Shown here in pieces: positions 7,605 through 17,026 of a stretch of 62,491 nucleotides of DNA (within the stretch, counting starts at the first letter, position 1; each line of letters starts with the position of its first letter). Under the pieces are notes generated by a model, which had not been told where the DNA came from, did not search any database, and saw only the letters and a program-made list of their open reading frames with translations. This DNA is from Nocardioides sp. (GTDB lineage: Bacteria > Actinomycetota > Actinomycetes > Propionibacteriales > Nocardioidaceae), in assembly GCF_025965415.1 (NCBI RefSeq), contig NZ_JAOPWY010000186.1, forward strand, positions 1 through 62,491, read 5' to 3'. The translations under genes and the position numbers were made by a program.

Positions 7605-9071
7605 ATGACGCAGACCACGGTCGGTCGGATCACACCCGATGCTGCACTGCTGACCGCGACGATCCCCCGCCCACGCGGGCTCCTGCGGCCGGCACGACCA
7701 TCCGAGCCGGTCGCCGCCGTCGTGACCGTCCCGCCCGTGCTGTCGTCCTCGACAGCACCGAAGGGGCACGCCCTCGGTCTGGACGCGGCGCTCGCCGCGA
7801 CGCTCGCCGCGGCTGCGGCGATGCTGGACCTGGTGCCGATGGTGGCCGCGGTCGTCGCGGCCATGGCCTGGCCACTGCTGCTGCTGGCGGCCGGCCACTA
7901 CCGCCGCCCGGTCCTCGGCGAGAGCCGCCTCGCGCGGCCCACGCGGGTCCTGGGCACCGGCGTCCGGTCCGCCGTGCTGGTGCTCGCCGTGTCCCCGTGG
8001 TTCGTCACGGTCGACCTGGTCGCCCTGGCCGAGCTGGTGGCCGTCCTCAGCGTCGCCAGCTCCGTCCCGGCGCTGCTCGGTGCCCGCCACCGGCGGCCGC
8101 GGGTCGTGCTCGCCGGCCGCCCGCGCGACGTCCGGGAGGCCATGGCCGAGCTCCGGTCCGCCAACACCCACGAGGTCGTCGCCGCGTGCCTCACGCGGAC
8201 GTCCAAGATGTCCCTCGGCGACCTGCCGACCTACGTCGGCTTCGAGGCCTCCTCCGCCGTCGCGCACCACCACCAGGCCGACTCGTTCGTCGTGCTCCCC
8301 GGTGCGCGCCTGTCTCCCGTGGAGGTGCGTCGCCTGCACTGGTCGCTGGCCGGAGTGGGTGCCGAGCTCTACCTCGGCACCGGACTCCTGGACGTCGAGC
8401 CGCAGCGCACCCGCGTCGTCTCCACCGGCGGCATCGACATCCTCCACGTCACCTCTCCCGTCCTCCACGGCCCGCGACGCCTGCTCAAGGACGTGGTCGA
8501 GCGGTCCGTCGCCCTCGTCGCGTTCGTCGCGACCCTGCCGCTGCTGGCGTTGCTGTGCCTCGCGATCCGACTCGAGACACCGGGCCCGGCGTTGTTCCGC
8601 CAGGACCGCATCGGCCGCGACGGAGTCCCGTTCACCATGCTCAAGCTGCGGTCGATGGGTGTCGGCGCCGAGGACGAGCGGTCCGGGCTCACCGAGGCCA
8701 ACGAGGGCGACGGCATCCTCTTCAAGATCCAGCTCGACCCGCGGATCACCCCGCTGGGACGGCGGCTGCGCCGCTACTCGCTCGACGAGCTGCCTCAGCT
8801 GTGGAACGTCGTACGCGGCGACATGTCCCTCATCGGCCCCCGACCCGCACTCCCGTGCGAGGTCGCCCGCTACGACACCGACCCGCGCCGGCGACTCGTC
8901 GTCAAGCCCGGGGTGACCGGACTGTGGCAGGTCTCGGGTCGCTCGGACCTGAGCTGGGCCGAATCGGTCAGGCTCGACCTGAAGTACGTCGACAACTGGT
9001 CGCTGCGCCTCGACCTGTTGATCCTCGCCCGCACCGTCCAAGCGGTCCTGGGGCACCGCGGTGCCTACTGA
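7605..9071 (+). CDS. Polyprenyl-phosphate sugar phosphotransferase, initiates EPS unit
   Basis: A 488-residue WbaP/CpsE-like enzyme that transfers a sugar-1-phosphate from a nucleotide sugar to undecaprenyl phosphate in the membrane, the first step of EPS repeat-unit assembly. The N half (about 60-150) has several membrane segments and a CoA-binding-like fold (about 160-285). The C half (about 290-488) is the catalytic bacterial sugar transferase domain: a membrane hairpin, then LFRQDRIGRDG, FTMLKLRSM, YSLDELPQLWNV, SLIGPRPALP and KPGVTGLWQVSGR, all classic motifs with the catalytic Asp-Glu pair in LDELPQL. It is the best marker that this locus makes a lipid-linked polysaccharide. Confidence 0.92.
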   Translation: MTQTTVGRITPDAALLTATIPRPRGLLRPARPSEPVAAVVTVPPVLSSSTAPKGHALGLDAALAATLAAAAAMLDLVPMVAAVVAAMAWPLLLLAAGHYRRPVLGESRLARPTRVLGTGVRSAVLVLAVSPWFVTVDLVALAELVAVLSVASSVPALLGARHRRPRVVLAGRPRDVREAMAELRSANTHEVVAACLTRTSKMSLGDLPTYVGFEASSAVAHHHQADSFVVLPGARLSPVEVRRLHWSLAGVGAELYLGTGLLDVEPQRTRVVSTGGIDILHVTSPVLHGPRRLLKDVVERSVALVAFVATLPLLALLCLAIRLETPGPALFRQDRIGRDGVPFTMLKLRSMGVGAEDERSGLTEANEGDGILFKIQLDPRITPLGRRLRRYSLDELPQLWNVVRGDMSLIGPRPALPCEVARYDTDPRRRLVVKPGVTGLWQVSGRSDLSWAESVRLDLKYVDNWSLRLDLLILARTVQAVLGHRGAY

Positions 9072-9119
9072 CCGCGGCGTCTCGACGCTCGTGCTCATCG
9101 GCCCTGGGGGGGCCACACC

Positions 9120-9848
9120 ATGACCATGCGACGTCTCCGAGCAGCTGTGCTCGGCTCAGTGACGGCCCTCGTGCTCGTCGGCTGCGCCAGCCACGTGTCC
9201 ACGCCTCGCGCCGACAGCGGCGCCCGCGCGCCGGATCAGGTGTCGACAGGGCCAGCACCGACCAGCGCAGGGGCGGCGGACCCGCGGGCCACGGCCACCC
9301 CCAGCGCCGTCGCGCCGCCGGCGACGGACCCGGAGGGTCCCCACGAGGACGTCACGCCGGGAGGCAACGACGGGACCTCGAGCGATGAGGGCAGCGTCGA
9401 CGAGCGGGAGGCAGAGATGCCTGTGGCCCCAGAGGATGCCGACGTCGACCTGTCCGACCTGCTGGCGGAGCCGGACGTCGCGCCTCTGGTCTCCAAGCCC
9501 CTTCCTCGGATGGCGAGTGCGGTCGGCCGGCTGGTGGGGCAGTTTCCCGCACTGCTCCGGCCGACCGAGAGGTCTGCGGTGGAGAGCAGCAGCATCTCCC
9601 CTTCGGGCGACCGGCTCCAGGTCGGACTGGTCGCCTCGACCTCGCTGGCACCCCACGAGGTGCTGCTGGCCTTCCGCACGCGACTGGCACTCCGTGGACT
9701 CGTCGAGCGGCAGGCCCCGGCGGTCGTCCTCGGGTCTGAGTCCGCTGCCTTCCGGCGCGGAGGAAGCGTGATCACGCTCATCGTGTCCGCGAACGGGGGC
9801 CGCACGACCTACTCCGTCCACGCCGCCCTGCACGCCGGGGGTGAGTGA
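9120..9848 (+). CDS. Predicted lipoprotein, unknown function
   Basis: A 242-residue protein with a lipoprotein signal: MRRLRAAVLG, a hydrophobic stretch, then the lipobox LVGC (Cys about residue 22). Residues about 25-115 are low-complexity, rich in Ala, Pro, Thr, Asp and Glu, and look like a wall-spanning linker. The C-terminal 120 residues form a small folded domain (QVGLVASTSLAPHEVLLAFRTRL) that I do not recognise. It sits between the initiating transferase and an MFS gene, whose GTG start overlaps its stop, so it is likely part of the EPS export or sensing apparatus on the outer face (inference). Confidence 0.7.
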   Translation: MTMRRLRAAVLGSVTALVLVGCASHVSTPRADSGARAPDQVSTGPAPTSAGAADPRATATPSAVAPPATDPEGPHEDVTPGGNDGTSSDEGSVDEREAEMPVAPEDADVDLSDLLAEPDVAPLVSKPLPRMASAVGRLVGQFPALLRPTERSAVESSSISPSGDRLQVGLVASTSLAPHEVLLAFRTRLALRGLVERQAPAVVLGSESAAFRRGGSVITLIVSANGGRTTYSVHAALHAGGE

Positions 9849-11110
9849 GCCGGATGTACATCTCCGTGCGCGATCGGCCGGCCTCGGACGCGGGGGCACA
9901 GACGGGTGCGTCGACGGCGCGGCCGCCGGTCGGCCGCGTCGTGATCATCCTCGGGGTGGTCTCGCTGCTGACCGACGTCTCCTCGGAGTCGGTCTCGGCG
10001 ATCCTCCCGCTCTACCTCACGGTCGTCGTGGGCCTCACGCCCGTGGCGTACGGGCTGATCGACGGCCTCTACCAGGGCGTCAGCGCGCTCGTCCGCCTCG
10101 GGGGTGGCTGGCTGGCGGACGCCTCCGACCGGCCGAAGTGGGTGGCGTTCCTCGGCTACGGGCTCTCGGCGCTCGCGCGCGTGTTCCTGCTGTTCGCCTC
10201 GGGGGCGGCGGGGATCGCCGCAGTGGTCACCGCCGACCGCATCGGCAAGGGGATCCGCACGGCTCCCCGCGACGCGATGATCAGCACCTCGACCCCCAGC
10301 GAGCACCTCGGCCGGGCCTTCGGCATGCATCGGATGCTCGACACGATCGGGGCCGCACTCGGTCCGCTCATCGCGTTCGGGCTGCTGCAGCTGGTGCCCG
10401 ACGGCTACTCGGTCGTGCTGGTCGTCTCGCTCGCCTTCGCGCTGGCCGGCGTGGCCCTCCTCGGGCTGCTCGGCCCCGACGTGAGGACCCGCCCGCCGAG
10501 CACCGGCGCCACGCCACCGCCGTTCCAGTGGCGTGACCTCACCGACCGCCGGTTGCGTCCCCTGCTGGCGGTCTCCGGCGTGCTGGGCCTGCTGATGGTC
10601 GGGGACGGCTTCATCTACCTCGCACTCCTCGACCACGGTGACGTCAACGTGTCGTGGTTCCCCCTGTTCTACGTCGGCACCAACCTCGCCTACCTGCTGC
10701 TCGCCGTGCCGATCGGCCGGCTCGCCGACCGGGTCGGTCGGGCGAGGACCTTCGTCGTGGGACACCTGGCGCTGGTGGGTGCGTACCTGTGCTCGGTGCT
10801 GCCCGCGTCGACCGCGGCCGCCACCATCGGGACGCTGCTCCTGCTCGGCACCTTCTACGCCGCGACGGACGGCGTCATCGCCGCCATCGCCGGTAGGCTG
10901 GTGCCCGTGCAGGCACGCACGAGCGGCATCGCCGCCGCCCAGACCGTGGTCGCCCTGGCGCGGATGCTCGCCTCGGCCGGATTCGGCCTGCTGTGGGTGC
11001 TGCTGGGGCCGGCCGCGGCGATGCTCACGGTGGCCGCGACCCTCGTGGTGGCGATCCTGGCCGCGGCGACCCGGGTGGGCCGTCTCGACACCGCCGTGAT
11101 CACCCCGTGA
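9845..11110 (+). CDS. Major facilitator superfamily transporter
   Basis: A 421-residue integral membrane protein with about twelve hydrophobic segments. The start is GTG 9845, overlapping the upstream stop by 4 bases. Family motifs include SLLTDVSSESVSAILPLYL at the first helix (a form seen in the LTDVSSE group of MFS proteins), GGWLADASDRPKW (motif A, loop 2-3) and GRLADRVGRAR (motif A repeat, loop 8-9). The substrate is not evident. Coupling to the lipoprotein gene and the TolB-like gene 7 bases downstream suggests one transcript. Confidence 0.85.
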   Translation: MSRMYISVRDRPASDAGAQTGASTARPPVGRVVIILGVVSLLTDVSSESVSAILPLYLTVVVGLTPVAYGLIDGLYQGVSALVRLGGGWLADASDRPKWVAFLGYGLSALARVFLLFASGAAGIAAVVTADRIGKGIRTAPRDAMISTSTPSEHLGRAFGMHRMLDTIGAALGPLIAFGLLQLVPDGYSVVLVVSLAFALAGVALLGLLGPDVRTRPPSTGATPPPFQWRDLTDRRLRPLLAVSGVLGLLMVGDGFIYLALLDHGDVNVSWFPLFYVGTNLAYLLLAVPIGRLADRVGRARTFVVGHLALVGAYLCSVLPASTAAATIGTLLLLGTFYAATDGVIAAIAGRLVPVQARTSGIAAAQTVVALARMLASAGFGLLWVLLGPAAAMLTVAATLVVAILAAATRVGRLDTAVITP

Positions 11111-11117
11111 GGCGCGG

Positions 11118-12134
11118 ATGAGCGTCCGCGCCCGCGTGCTGTCGTTCGTGGCCGTCGTGGTGGTGCTGGTCGTCGGGGCGGGCCTCTACGTCGTCGACGA
11201 GGGGCACGAGGTCCGGGCGCAGCGCGCGACCGACCCCGACGCCCCCCGGACGCCCGTCGCCTCGGTGGCCGAGGGGCCCAGGATCGTCTTCCGGCACACG
11301 GGCCTCGACAACGAGTTCGGCGTCGTGGCCATCGTGCCCCTCTCGGATCCCGGCGGTCCGCGCGCCTTCACCGGCGTGGCCTGCGACCGGGTGGCGGCCC
11401 GACCCGAGGGAGCCTCGTGCCTGGTCACCGACGCCGGCGTCACGACGACGTTCGAGGTGCAGGAGCTCAACGCCCAGTGGGAGCAGGTCGACTCCTCTCC
11501 CCTGCCGGGCATCCCCAGCCGCACCCGCCTGTCCCCCGACGGGACGCTGGTCGCGACGACGGTGTTCGTGAGCGGCCACTCCTACATGTCGACGGGCTTC
11601 TCCACGACCACGGAGGTGCACGAGTTCGGTGGGGGCACCCGGCGGGGCACCCTGGAGAAGTTCGACCTCGTCCTCGACGGACGCGCCGTGAATCCTGTCG
11701 ACCGCAACATCTGGGGTGTCACGTTCGTCGACGACGACACCTTCTACGCCACCGTCGGCACCGGCGGGCGCACCTTCCTGGTCGAGGGCCACCTCGCCGC
11801 ACGCACCCTGACCTCGGTGTCACCGGATGCGGAGTGTCCGGCCCTCTCGCCGGACGGCACCCGCGTCGCGTTCAAGGTGGACGTGGACCCGGGGCGACCC
11901 ATCGTGTGGCAGATCGCCGTCCAGGACCTCGCGACGGGTGCACGGACGCTCCTGGAGCAGGGCCCTCGAGGCCTCGACGACCAGGTGGAGTGGCTCGACG
12001 ACGACACCCTGCTCTACGGGATGCCTCGAGCGGACGAGCCGGGCGTGACCGACGTGTGGTCGGTCGACACCGCAGCCGACGCAGCGCCCGAGCTGCTCAT
12101 CGAGCAGGCCTGGTCGCCGACCGTGGTGCGCTGA
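11118..12134 (+). CDS. Membrane-anchored TolB-like beta-propeller protein
   Basis: A 338-residue protein with one N-terminal membrane segment (about 8-24) and an extracytoplasmic remainder. Repeated motifs of the TolB/WD40-like kind are visible: RLSPDGTLVATTVF, PALSPDGTRVAFKVD and DDDTLLYGMPR. Such propellers usually bind proteins or glycans; no enzymatic residues stand out. It begins 7 bases after the MFS gene and ends 3 bases before the convergent asparagine-synthetase-like gene at 12138. The exact role is unknown. Confidence 0.65.
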   Translation: MSVRARVLSFVAVVVVLVVGAGLYVVDEGHEVRAQRATDPDAPRTPVASVAEGPRIVFRHTGLDNEFGVVAIVPLSDPGGPRAFTGVACDRVAARPEGASCLVTDAGVTTTFEVQELNAQWEQVDSSPLPGIPSRTRLSPDGTLVATTVFVSGHSYMSTGFSTTTEVHEFGGGTRRGTLEKFDLVLDGRAVNPVDRNIWGVTFVDDDTFYATVGTGGRTFLVEGHLAARTLTSVSPDAECPALSPDGTRVAFKVDVDPGRPIVWQIAVQDLATGARTLLEQGPRGLDDQVEWLDDDTLLYGMPRADEPGVTDVWSVDTAADAAPELLIEQAWSPTVVR

Positions 12135-12137
12135 GGG

Positions 12138-13889
12138 TCAGGCCAGGTCTCGGCTGCGCGAGGCAGGCAGCGTCGAGACGTTGAGGACGTACGCCACCGT
12201 GCTGGGGTCCGGAGACACCTCTCCCGAGATGAGCCGGTCGAGCCAGGCGTCGTCGAGCACCCGGTGCTCGCGCGCACTGTCGAGCAGGCCAGGGTGCCGG
12301 CGCCAGTGCTCGACCACCCGGGCGGCGAGGATCGTCCCGCCGGCAGGCGGCCTCGTCGTGCTCGACCAGCGCTGTCGTGCCTTGGCGACCGCCTTGCGGG
12401 CGACGCTCTGCGCCGCTCGCGCGGTGTTGGCCATCCCCGGTCGGGCGAAAGACGCCGGTGGAGGACGCCCGTCGAGCGGCATCGCACCCAGCGCGGGGTC
12501 GAGCGACATCTGCAGTCGGGCCAGGAACAGGGACCCTCGCTTGCTCACCGGCGACATGGCCTGCGCGATGGCGATGAAGCGGTCGTCCAGCATCGGGTTG
12601 GCCACCGAGCGGTCGAGACAGACCGCCGTGTCCGTGACGCCGGCCCAGCGCTGCATGCGCTGCTCGAGGTAGAAGTCGTCGGTCGCCGCGAGCCACTCCT
12701 TGCCGGTCGCGGCCATCAGGCCGTGGATCCGGTCGACGGCCACCTGCTCGGCGACCTCCCGGAGCGGAGCCGCGAGCGCGGCGGGGTCGACGGCCTCGTT
12801 GGCGAACATCCGCCAACCGGTCAGTCGAGACACGCGCGAGCGCGTGACGGCGGTCCTCCGCGGGCTGCCGAGGTAGTAGAACCCGCGGGCCACCTCGCCC
12901 CCGAGCCCCGCGATGCGATGCCCCTGGTCGAAGCTCTGCTCGACCACGGTCAGCGCCGCCAGCGCGAGGGGGTCGGCCATCTCCTCGAGCCGCAGACTGG
13001 CCTCCGCCGCCAGGGCGTAGGCCTGCTCGGCGGTGAGTCCGTCGAGGCTCTCCAGCACCTCGACCTGGTGCTCGAGGCCCGTACGGTCGGCGATGCGCGC
13101 GGCGATCTCGGCGTCGGGCGAGCCCGGCACGGCGAGGGTCATGGCGCGCAGGCCGCGGCGCAGGTCCGGTGGCACGGCGCTGAGCAGGATCCGCGAGTCC
13201 TGGCCGCCGGTCAGCTGCAGGGTGGCGTCGGGGTGGTCGGTGACGTAGGCGGTGAGGTGCGCGCGGAGCATGTCGGTCGCTGCCGTGACCGCTTCGTCGA
13301 GCCCGAGGGGTGCGCACGGGGTGGGGCGACCGTCGACCAGGTGCAGACGACCGTGCCGCAGTCGCACCAGGTGGCCCGGGGCGAGCTTCGTGACGCCGGC
13401 GTGCAGGGTGCCCTGCCCGACCTGCCACCCGAGCAGGCTCTGCACCGCGAAGGCCTCGCGGTCGAGGCCCTCGCCGCCCAGCGCCCCCAGGACGCGGGAC
13501 GACGTGCTCAGCGCCGCGTGGTCCGGCCCGTGGGCGTGGTAGACGTGTCGGAACCCGAGCGCGTCGGTGACGGCGACCGCCTCGTCCGCGGACACCCGGC
13601 GGAAGGCGCCGAAGGGAGGGAGCACCTCCGCGAGGCCGGCGAGGTCCTCGTCGTCGAGCAGTCGGACGACGTCGTCGTCCGAGAGCTGGCGCTCGTGGCG
13701 GCGAGCCACGCTGGCCAGGGCGACGTAGCCGGTGTCGGGGAGAGCGAACCCTCCCCACAGCGCGACGACAAGCCCGCCGGTCTCCTCGACGGTCGGGTCC
13801 TCGATGCCGGCGAGCGCGAGCGCGCGGCGTACGTCACCGGACGTGGGCACGGCACCGCGGCGCGACACGCAGAGCACCCCCGGCTGCAT
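12138..13889 (-). CDS. Asparagine-synthase/beta-lactam-synthetase-like ATP-dependent protein
   Basis: A 583-residue second member of the AsnB superfamily here. The N-terminal glutaminase-like domain lacks Cys2 (the protein starts MQPGVLCVSRR), so it probably does not use Gln, as in beta-lactam synthetases. In contrast to the protein at 5352, the PP-loop is intact: LTGGQDSR at 226-233 with Asp231. It therefore probably activates a carboxylate as acyl-AMP and joins it to an unknown amine. The lone gene lies between a convergent propeller gene and a strong hairpin at 13916-13947. A role in adding an amide group to the polysaccharide is inferred from context only. Confidence 0.7.
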   Translation of the reverse strand: MQPGVLCVSRRGAVPTSGDVRRALALAGIEDPTVEETGGLVVALWGGFALPDTGYVALASVARRHERQLSDDDVVRLLDDEDLAGLAEVLPPFGAFRRVSADEAVAVTDALGFRHVYHAHGPDHAALSTSSRVLGALGGEGLDREAFAVQSLLGWQVGQGTLHAGVTKLAPGHLVRLRHGRLHLVDGRPTPCAPLGLDEAVTAATDMLRAHLTAYVTDHPDATLQLTGGQDSRILLSAVPPDLRRGLRAMTLAVPGSPDAEIAARIADRTGLEHQVEVLESLDGLTAEQAYALAAEASLRLEEMADPLALAALTVVEQSFDQGHRIAGLGGEVARGFYYLGSPRRTAVTRSRVSRLTGWRMFANEAVDPAALAAPLREVAEQVAVDRIHGLMAATGKEWLAATDDFYLEQRMQRWAGVTDTAVCLDRSVANPMLDDRFIAIAQAMSPVSKRGSLFLARLQMSLDPALGAMPLDGRPPPASFARPGMANTARAAQSVARKAVAKARQRWSSTTRPPAGGTILAARVVEHWRRHPGLLDSAREHRVLDDAWLDRLISGEVSPDPSTVAYVLNVSTLPASRSRDLA

Positions 13890-13915
13890 GACGACAGCCT
13901 AGGGCCGCAACGCCA

Positions 13916-13947
13916 CGTGCTCCTGCCCAAAACTGGGCAGGAGCACG
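13916..13947 (-). terminator. Strong hairpin terminator after the beta-helix gene
   Basis: A perfect 13-base stem (13916-13928 with 13935-13947) and a 6-base AAAACT loop lie 17 bases past the stop of the gene at 13964 and just upstream of the next reverse gene (start 13889). There is no T tract. It probably ends the beta-helix transcript; it could also shape the leader of the downstream gene. Confidence 0.7.
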
Positions 13948-13963
13948 CAGAGGGGGTGGAGGC

Positions 13964-15433
13964 TCAGGGCCTCGCGACGGCACCGTCGTCGTAGGTGTTG
14001 CCGGTCCACTCGTTGCCGGGCGCGTTGGTGTCGAAGTCGGTCACCGGTCCGGCTCGCCCGCACTTGCGCGTCGTGCCACGCTCGAAGACGTTGTCGATGA
14101 ACCGGATGCCACGGGCGTCGTCGGAGTAGGGCTTGCCCGCGGACGACCCGCCATAGGCGCAGAAGTAGGCCGGGGTCGCCTTGAACAGGTTGTTCTGGAT
14201 CAGGTTGTTCTGGACCGGTCCGAAGTCGCCGTAGCCGGTGAGCGGGGCGGAGCAGCCGGCCTCCGGCGCGACGTCCGGGGCATCGCAGGCGATGGTGTTG
14301 TGCAGGATCTGGGAGTTGATCCCCATCCTGATCCCGGACTCGTGGTAGTAGCCCGACTCGTCCTTGAACTGGCCGTGGACGTAGGAGTCCTTGACCGTGC
14401 AGTCCTCGGCACAGTTGATCGACCGGTTGCCGCCGATGACGTGGATGCGCTCGGCGACGAAGTCGGTCTCACCCAGGCCGGTGCCCTCCTTGTTGCCGGC
14501 GTCGATCATCGAGTCCGAGATCGTCAGGCTGCCGCCGGAACCGACACCGACGGTGCCGACGATCGAGGAGCGCGACACGGTGACGTTGGGCGCGGAGATG
14601 GTCAGGTCGCCCGTGATGGTCTTGGCGTCGATCACCGCTCCGGCCTGGGTGATGTTCATCGGGCCGTTGTAGGCCGTCAGCGCGGTGCCGGCCGGCACGC
14701 CGGTGTTGCCCTCGTTGGGCCACCCGGACGAGACGGGTGTCGGGGTCGGCGTCGGGGTCGGCGTGGTCTGCGTGCCGCCCTTCGGGCTGAACCGGACGTC
14801 GACCCAGTAGTTGGAGTCGCGGTAGCTCCGTGTCGGGAGCTCCGACGTCGCGCCGTAGCGGAAGACGCCGCTGGAGCCGCTGACGGTGCGGAGGTAGGCG
14901 TTGGACCGCTGCTTGCGCAGCCCACGCTCGGTGACGGCATAGCGACCCTTCGGCGCGAAGACGGACACCGTGTAGGTCTTTCCGGGCTTGACCGCGATCG
15001 TGCGCGGGAAGCTCACGTCGACCCATCCGGCACCCTTGCGGCGCTGGATGCGGGCGGTGGTCAGGCGCTTGCCCTTCGCATTCCACAGCGAGGCCCTGGT
15101 CGGCGTCTTCCCGGAGCCCTTGGCGAGCTTGTACACCTGGGCGCCGGTGATCCTGCCCTTCGCGAGCACCTCGAACCGCAGCCCGAGCTCGACGGGCCGC
15201 GAGTCGCTGTCCAAGGTCGCGGAGCCCGGCGACCCGGCGCCGAACAGGCCGACTACGGAGGCAGCGCGAGCTCCGGGGCGGAGGTCGGGTGCGGCCGGTG
15301 ACGGCGACGCCTGGATCGTGGCCGCCGCGACGACCGCCGCGACGCCGGTCAGCACAAGGGATGCGGACCGGCGGAAGGTGGATCGGTTGCGGGCAGACTG
15401 ACGTGAGCTGTGGAACATGGATGCAACTTTCAT
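13964..15433 (-). CDS. Secreted DUF4082 plus right-handed beta-helix protein
   Basis: A 489-residue exported protein. A twin-Arg-poor, basic N end and hydrophobic segment (about 23-40, ending SPSPAAPD) form a signal peptide; Met6 is an equally good start. Residues about 60-215 match the DUF4082 pattern also repeated four times in the protein at 28434 (ELGLRFEVLAKGRITG, then SLWNAKGKRLTTARI and YWVDVRFSP). A TPTPTPTP linker follows. Residues about 245-480 look like a parallel beta-helix (NNLIQNNLF, NTIACDAPD), a fold of polysaccharide lyases and hydrolases, but no catalytic set is clear. It may bind, trim or anchor the EPS. It shares an upstream motif with the other DUF4082 gene. Confidence 0.75.
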   Translation of the reverse strand: MKVASMFHSSRQSARNRSTFRRSASLVLTGVAAVVAAATIQASPSPAAPDLRPGARAASVVGLFGAGSPGSATLDSDSRPVELGLRFEVLAKGRITGAQVYKLAKGSGKTPTRASLWNAKGKRLTTARIQRRKGAGWVDVSFPRTIAVKPGKTYTVSVFAPKGRYAVTERGLRKQRSNAYLRTVSGSSGVFRYGATSELPTRSYRDSNYWVDVRFSPKGGTQTTPTPTPTPTPVSSGWPNEGNTGVPAGTALTAYNGPMNITQAGAVIDAKTITGDLTISAPNVTVSRSSIVGTVGVGSGGSLTISDSMIDAGNKEGTGLGETDFVAERIHVIGGNRSINCAEDCTVKDSYVHGQFKDESGYYHESGIRMGINSQILHNTIACDAPDVAPEAGCSAPLTGYGDFGPVQNNLIQNNLFKATPAYFCAYGGSSAGKPYSDDARGIRFIDNVFERGTTRKCGRAGPVTDFDTNAPGNEWTGNTYDDGAVARP

Positions 15434-15593
15434 ACGACGATGTGGCCTGACCCCGTGCCCTCAGTAAGGCACACGGGTCGAGAGGCGCAAAGTCATCTCG
15501 ATTCGCAGTCGTCACTCAAGCCACATGAGACACACACGTCACACAACACCGGCAATATGCCCACAATTTGGTAGGTATTTCCTTCAGGGTCCG
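15434..15593 (-). promoter_or_regulatory. AT-richer leader of the beta-helix gene
   Basis: This 160-base gap is visibly richer in A and T than its surroundings, as promoter regions often are in GC-rich genomes. It contains the 20-base motif at 15553-15572 and, nearer the gene, CGCAGTCGTCAC at 15505-15516, which has a similar counterpart before the DUF4082 gene at 28434. No clear -35/-10 pair can be fixed. Confidence 0.5.
15553..15572 (-). promoter_or_regulatory. Motif shared with the other DUF4082 gene (copy 1)
   Basis: Reverse strand ACCAAATTGTGGGCATATTG, 119 bases upstream of the start at 15433. It matches 17 of 20 bases with the site at 33280-33299. Within it AAATTG and ATATTG form a direct repeat with an 11-base period, a spacing often used by dimeric regulators. 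No other close copy was seen in the window. Confidence 0.5.
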
Positions 15594-17024
15594 TCAAGAT
15601 TCCCCGGCGGCCACCTGCTCGGCCATCCGTACGGCCTGCGCGTGGTCGGACTTCCCGTTGGCCAGGCGCGGCACCCGGGCCACGGGGATCAGCACGTCGG
15701 GGCGCGAGTCCGGCGACACGTGGGCGGCGAGGCCCTGCCGCAGACCCTCCATGTCGGCCGACGCCGACGCCGACGCCGGTGCGACAAGGGTCACCAGCTC
15801 GCCACTGCGGATCGCCACCGTCATCGTGTCGACACCGCACCTCTCGCGCAGCACGCGATCGACGTCGTCCAGGTTGACGAAGATCCCGCTCCGCTTGACC
15901 AGTCGACCGGAGCGGCCGAGGCAGAACAGCTCGTCACCGCTCGCGCAGCCGAGATCACCCGTGACCACCCGGTCGGCCTCCCAGCGGGGGTACGTCGGCT
16001 CACCTCCCACCCCCGCGCCGCCACCCATGAGGTAGCCCGTCGTCAGGTGCGGGGCGCTGATCGCGAGCATCCCGGTCGTCCGGTCGTCGCGACGCTCCTC
16101 CACCAGGGCGGTCCGCCACGGGCCGACCCGCCCCGTGCCGATCGAGACCGAGCCGTGTCGCGACGTCACCGCCCGGACGTCGTCGAAGGTCGCGGCACTC
16201 GCGAAGCCCGCGGTCTCGCTCGTGCCGTAGGTGTTGACCAACGTGGGCACGCCGAGGCCGAAGACGCTCTCCGCCTGGCGGTGCGAGAGACGATCGCCGC
16301 CCGACCCCCACACCCGGAGCGACAGCGGTGGCGCCGAGCGCTCGTGCTCGGCCCGTGCCAGGTCGATGAAGCGCGGCGCGAGCCGGACGTGCGTGGCGCC
16401 CGCCCGGCCCGCGAAGGCGAGGGGTCGCACACGGTCGGTCAGTGCGTGCGACACCGCCAGCGACGCGCCACTCGCGAGGGCGAGCAGCCAGTTCGTCATC
16501 GACAGGTCGTAGGCCGGGTGCGAGGGCTCGGCCAGGCAGTCACCGGGGCCCAGCCCGAGCGCGGTCGCGCCGTGCGGGACGAACTCCGCCATGCACGTCC
16601 ACGAGGAGAGCACCCCTTTGGGCCCGCCCCCAGTGGTGCCGGAGGAGGTGGCGACATAGCCCGACCCCGGAACACCCTCGCCATCCGGGTGCCTGCTCGT
16701 CAGCTCGCCGCTGCCGGCCACCACATCGGGGTCGAGACCGGTGAGGATCGCGTCCGCCCGCTCGGCAGGGGCCGAGGGATCGACGAAGCAGATGGCGAAG
16801 TCACCCACGACGGCGGCGAGGAGCAGCTCCACAGCCTCGATGGTCGCCGGGACCCGTGCCAGGACCACCGGTCGATCGCGCACCGCAGCTTCGGTGATGC
16901 GGCCGGCCAGGTCCTCGGCGTTCCGCAGGATCTCGGCGAGGGTGCGCTCGTCTCGTCGATCCGACACCCGCGGAGCACGAACGCTCCCGGCAGCCTCCTC
17001 GACGAGCGCGTGCAGCTCCGACAT
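15594..17024 (-). CDS. AMP-dependent acyl/aminoacyl ligase
   Basis: A 476-residue ANL-family adenylating enzyme. Visible core motifs: YVATSSGTTGGGPKGVLSS (P-loop A3, about 122-140), VNTYGTSETAGFA (A5), ITGDLG-like VVTGDLGCAS (A7), GRSGRLVKRSGIFVNLDDVD (A8) and VARVPRLANGKSDH with the C-terminal catalytic Lys (A10). It lies 2 bases from the ACP gene and in line with the decarboxylase. Families of this three-gene set are known from exosortase-associated EPS loci. The likely reaction is loading of an acyl or amino acid on the ACP phosphopantetheine; the substrate is not known. Confidence 0.82.
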   Translation of the reverse strand: MSELHALVEEAAGSVRAPRVSDRRDERTLAEILRNAEDLAGRITEAAVRDRPVVLARVPATIEAVELLLAAVVGDFAICFVDPSAPAERADAILTGLDPDVVAGSGELTSRHPDGEGVPGSGYVATSSGTTGGGPKGVLSSWTCMAEFVPHGATALGLGPGDCLAEPSHPAYDLSMTNWLLALASGASLAVSHALTDRVRPLAFAGRAGATHVRLAPRFIDLARAEHERSAPPLSLRVWGSGGDRLSHRQAESVFGLGVPTLVNTYGTSETAGFASAATFDDVRAVTSRHGSVSIGTGRVGPWRTALVEERRDDRTTGMLAISAPHLTTGYLMGGGAGVGGEPTYPRWEADRVVTGDLGCASGDELFCLGRSGRLVKRSGIFVNLDDVDRVLRERCGVDTMTVAIRSGELVTLVAPASASASADMEGLRQGLAAHVSPDSRPDVLIPVARVPRLANGKSDHAQAVRMAEQVAAGES

Positions 17025-17026
17025 GG

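Noticed and set aside
14735..14765. GTCGGGGTCGGCGTC repeats as a regulatory repeat
   Set aside because: They code for the TPTPTPTP linker of the beta-helix protein.
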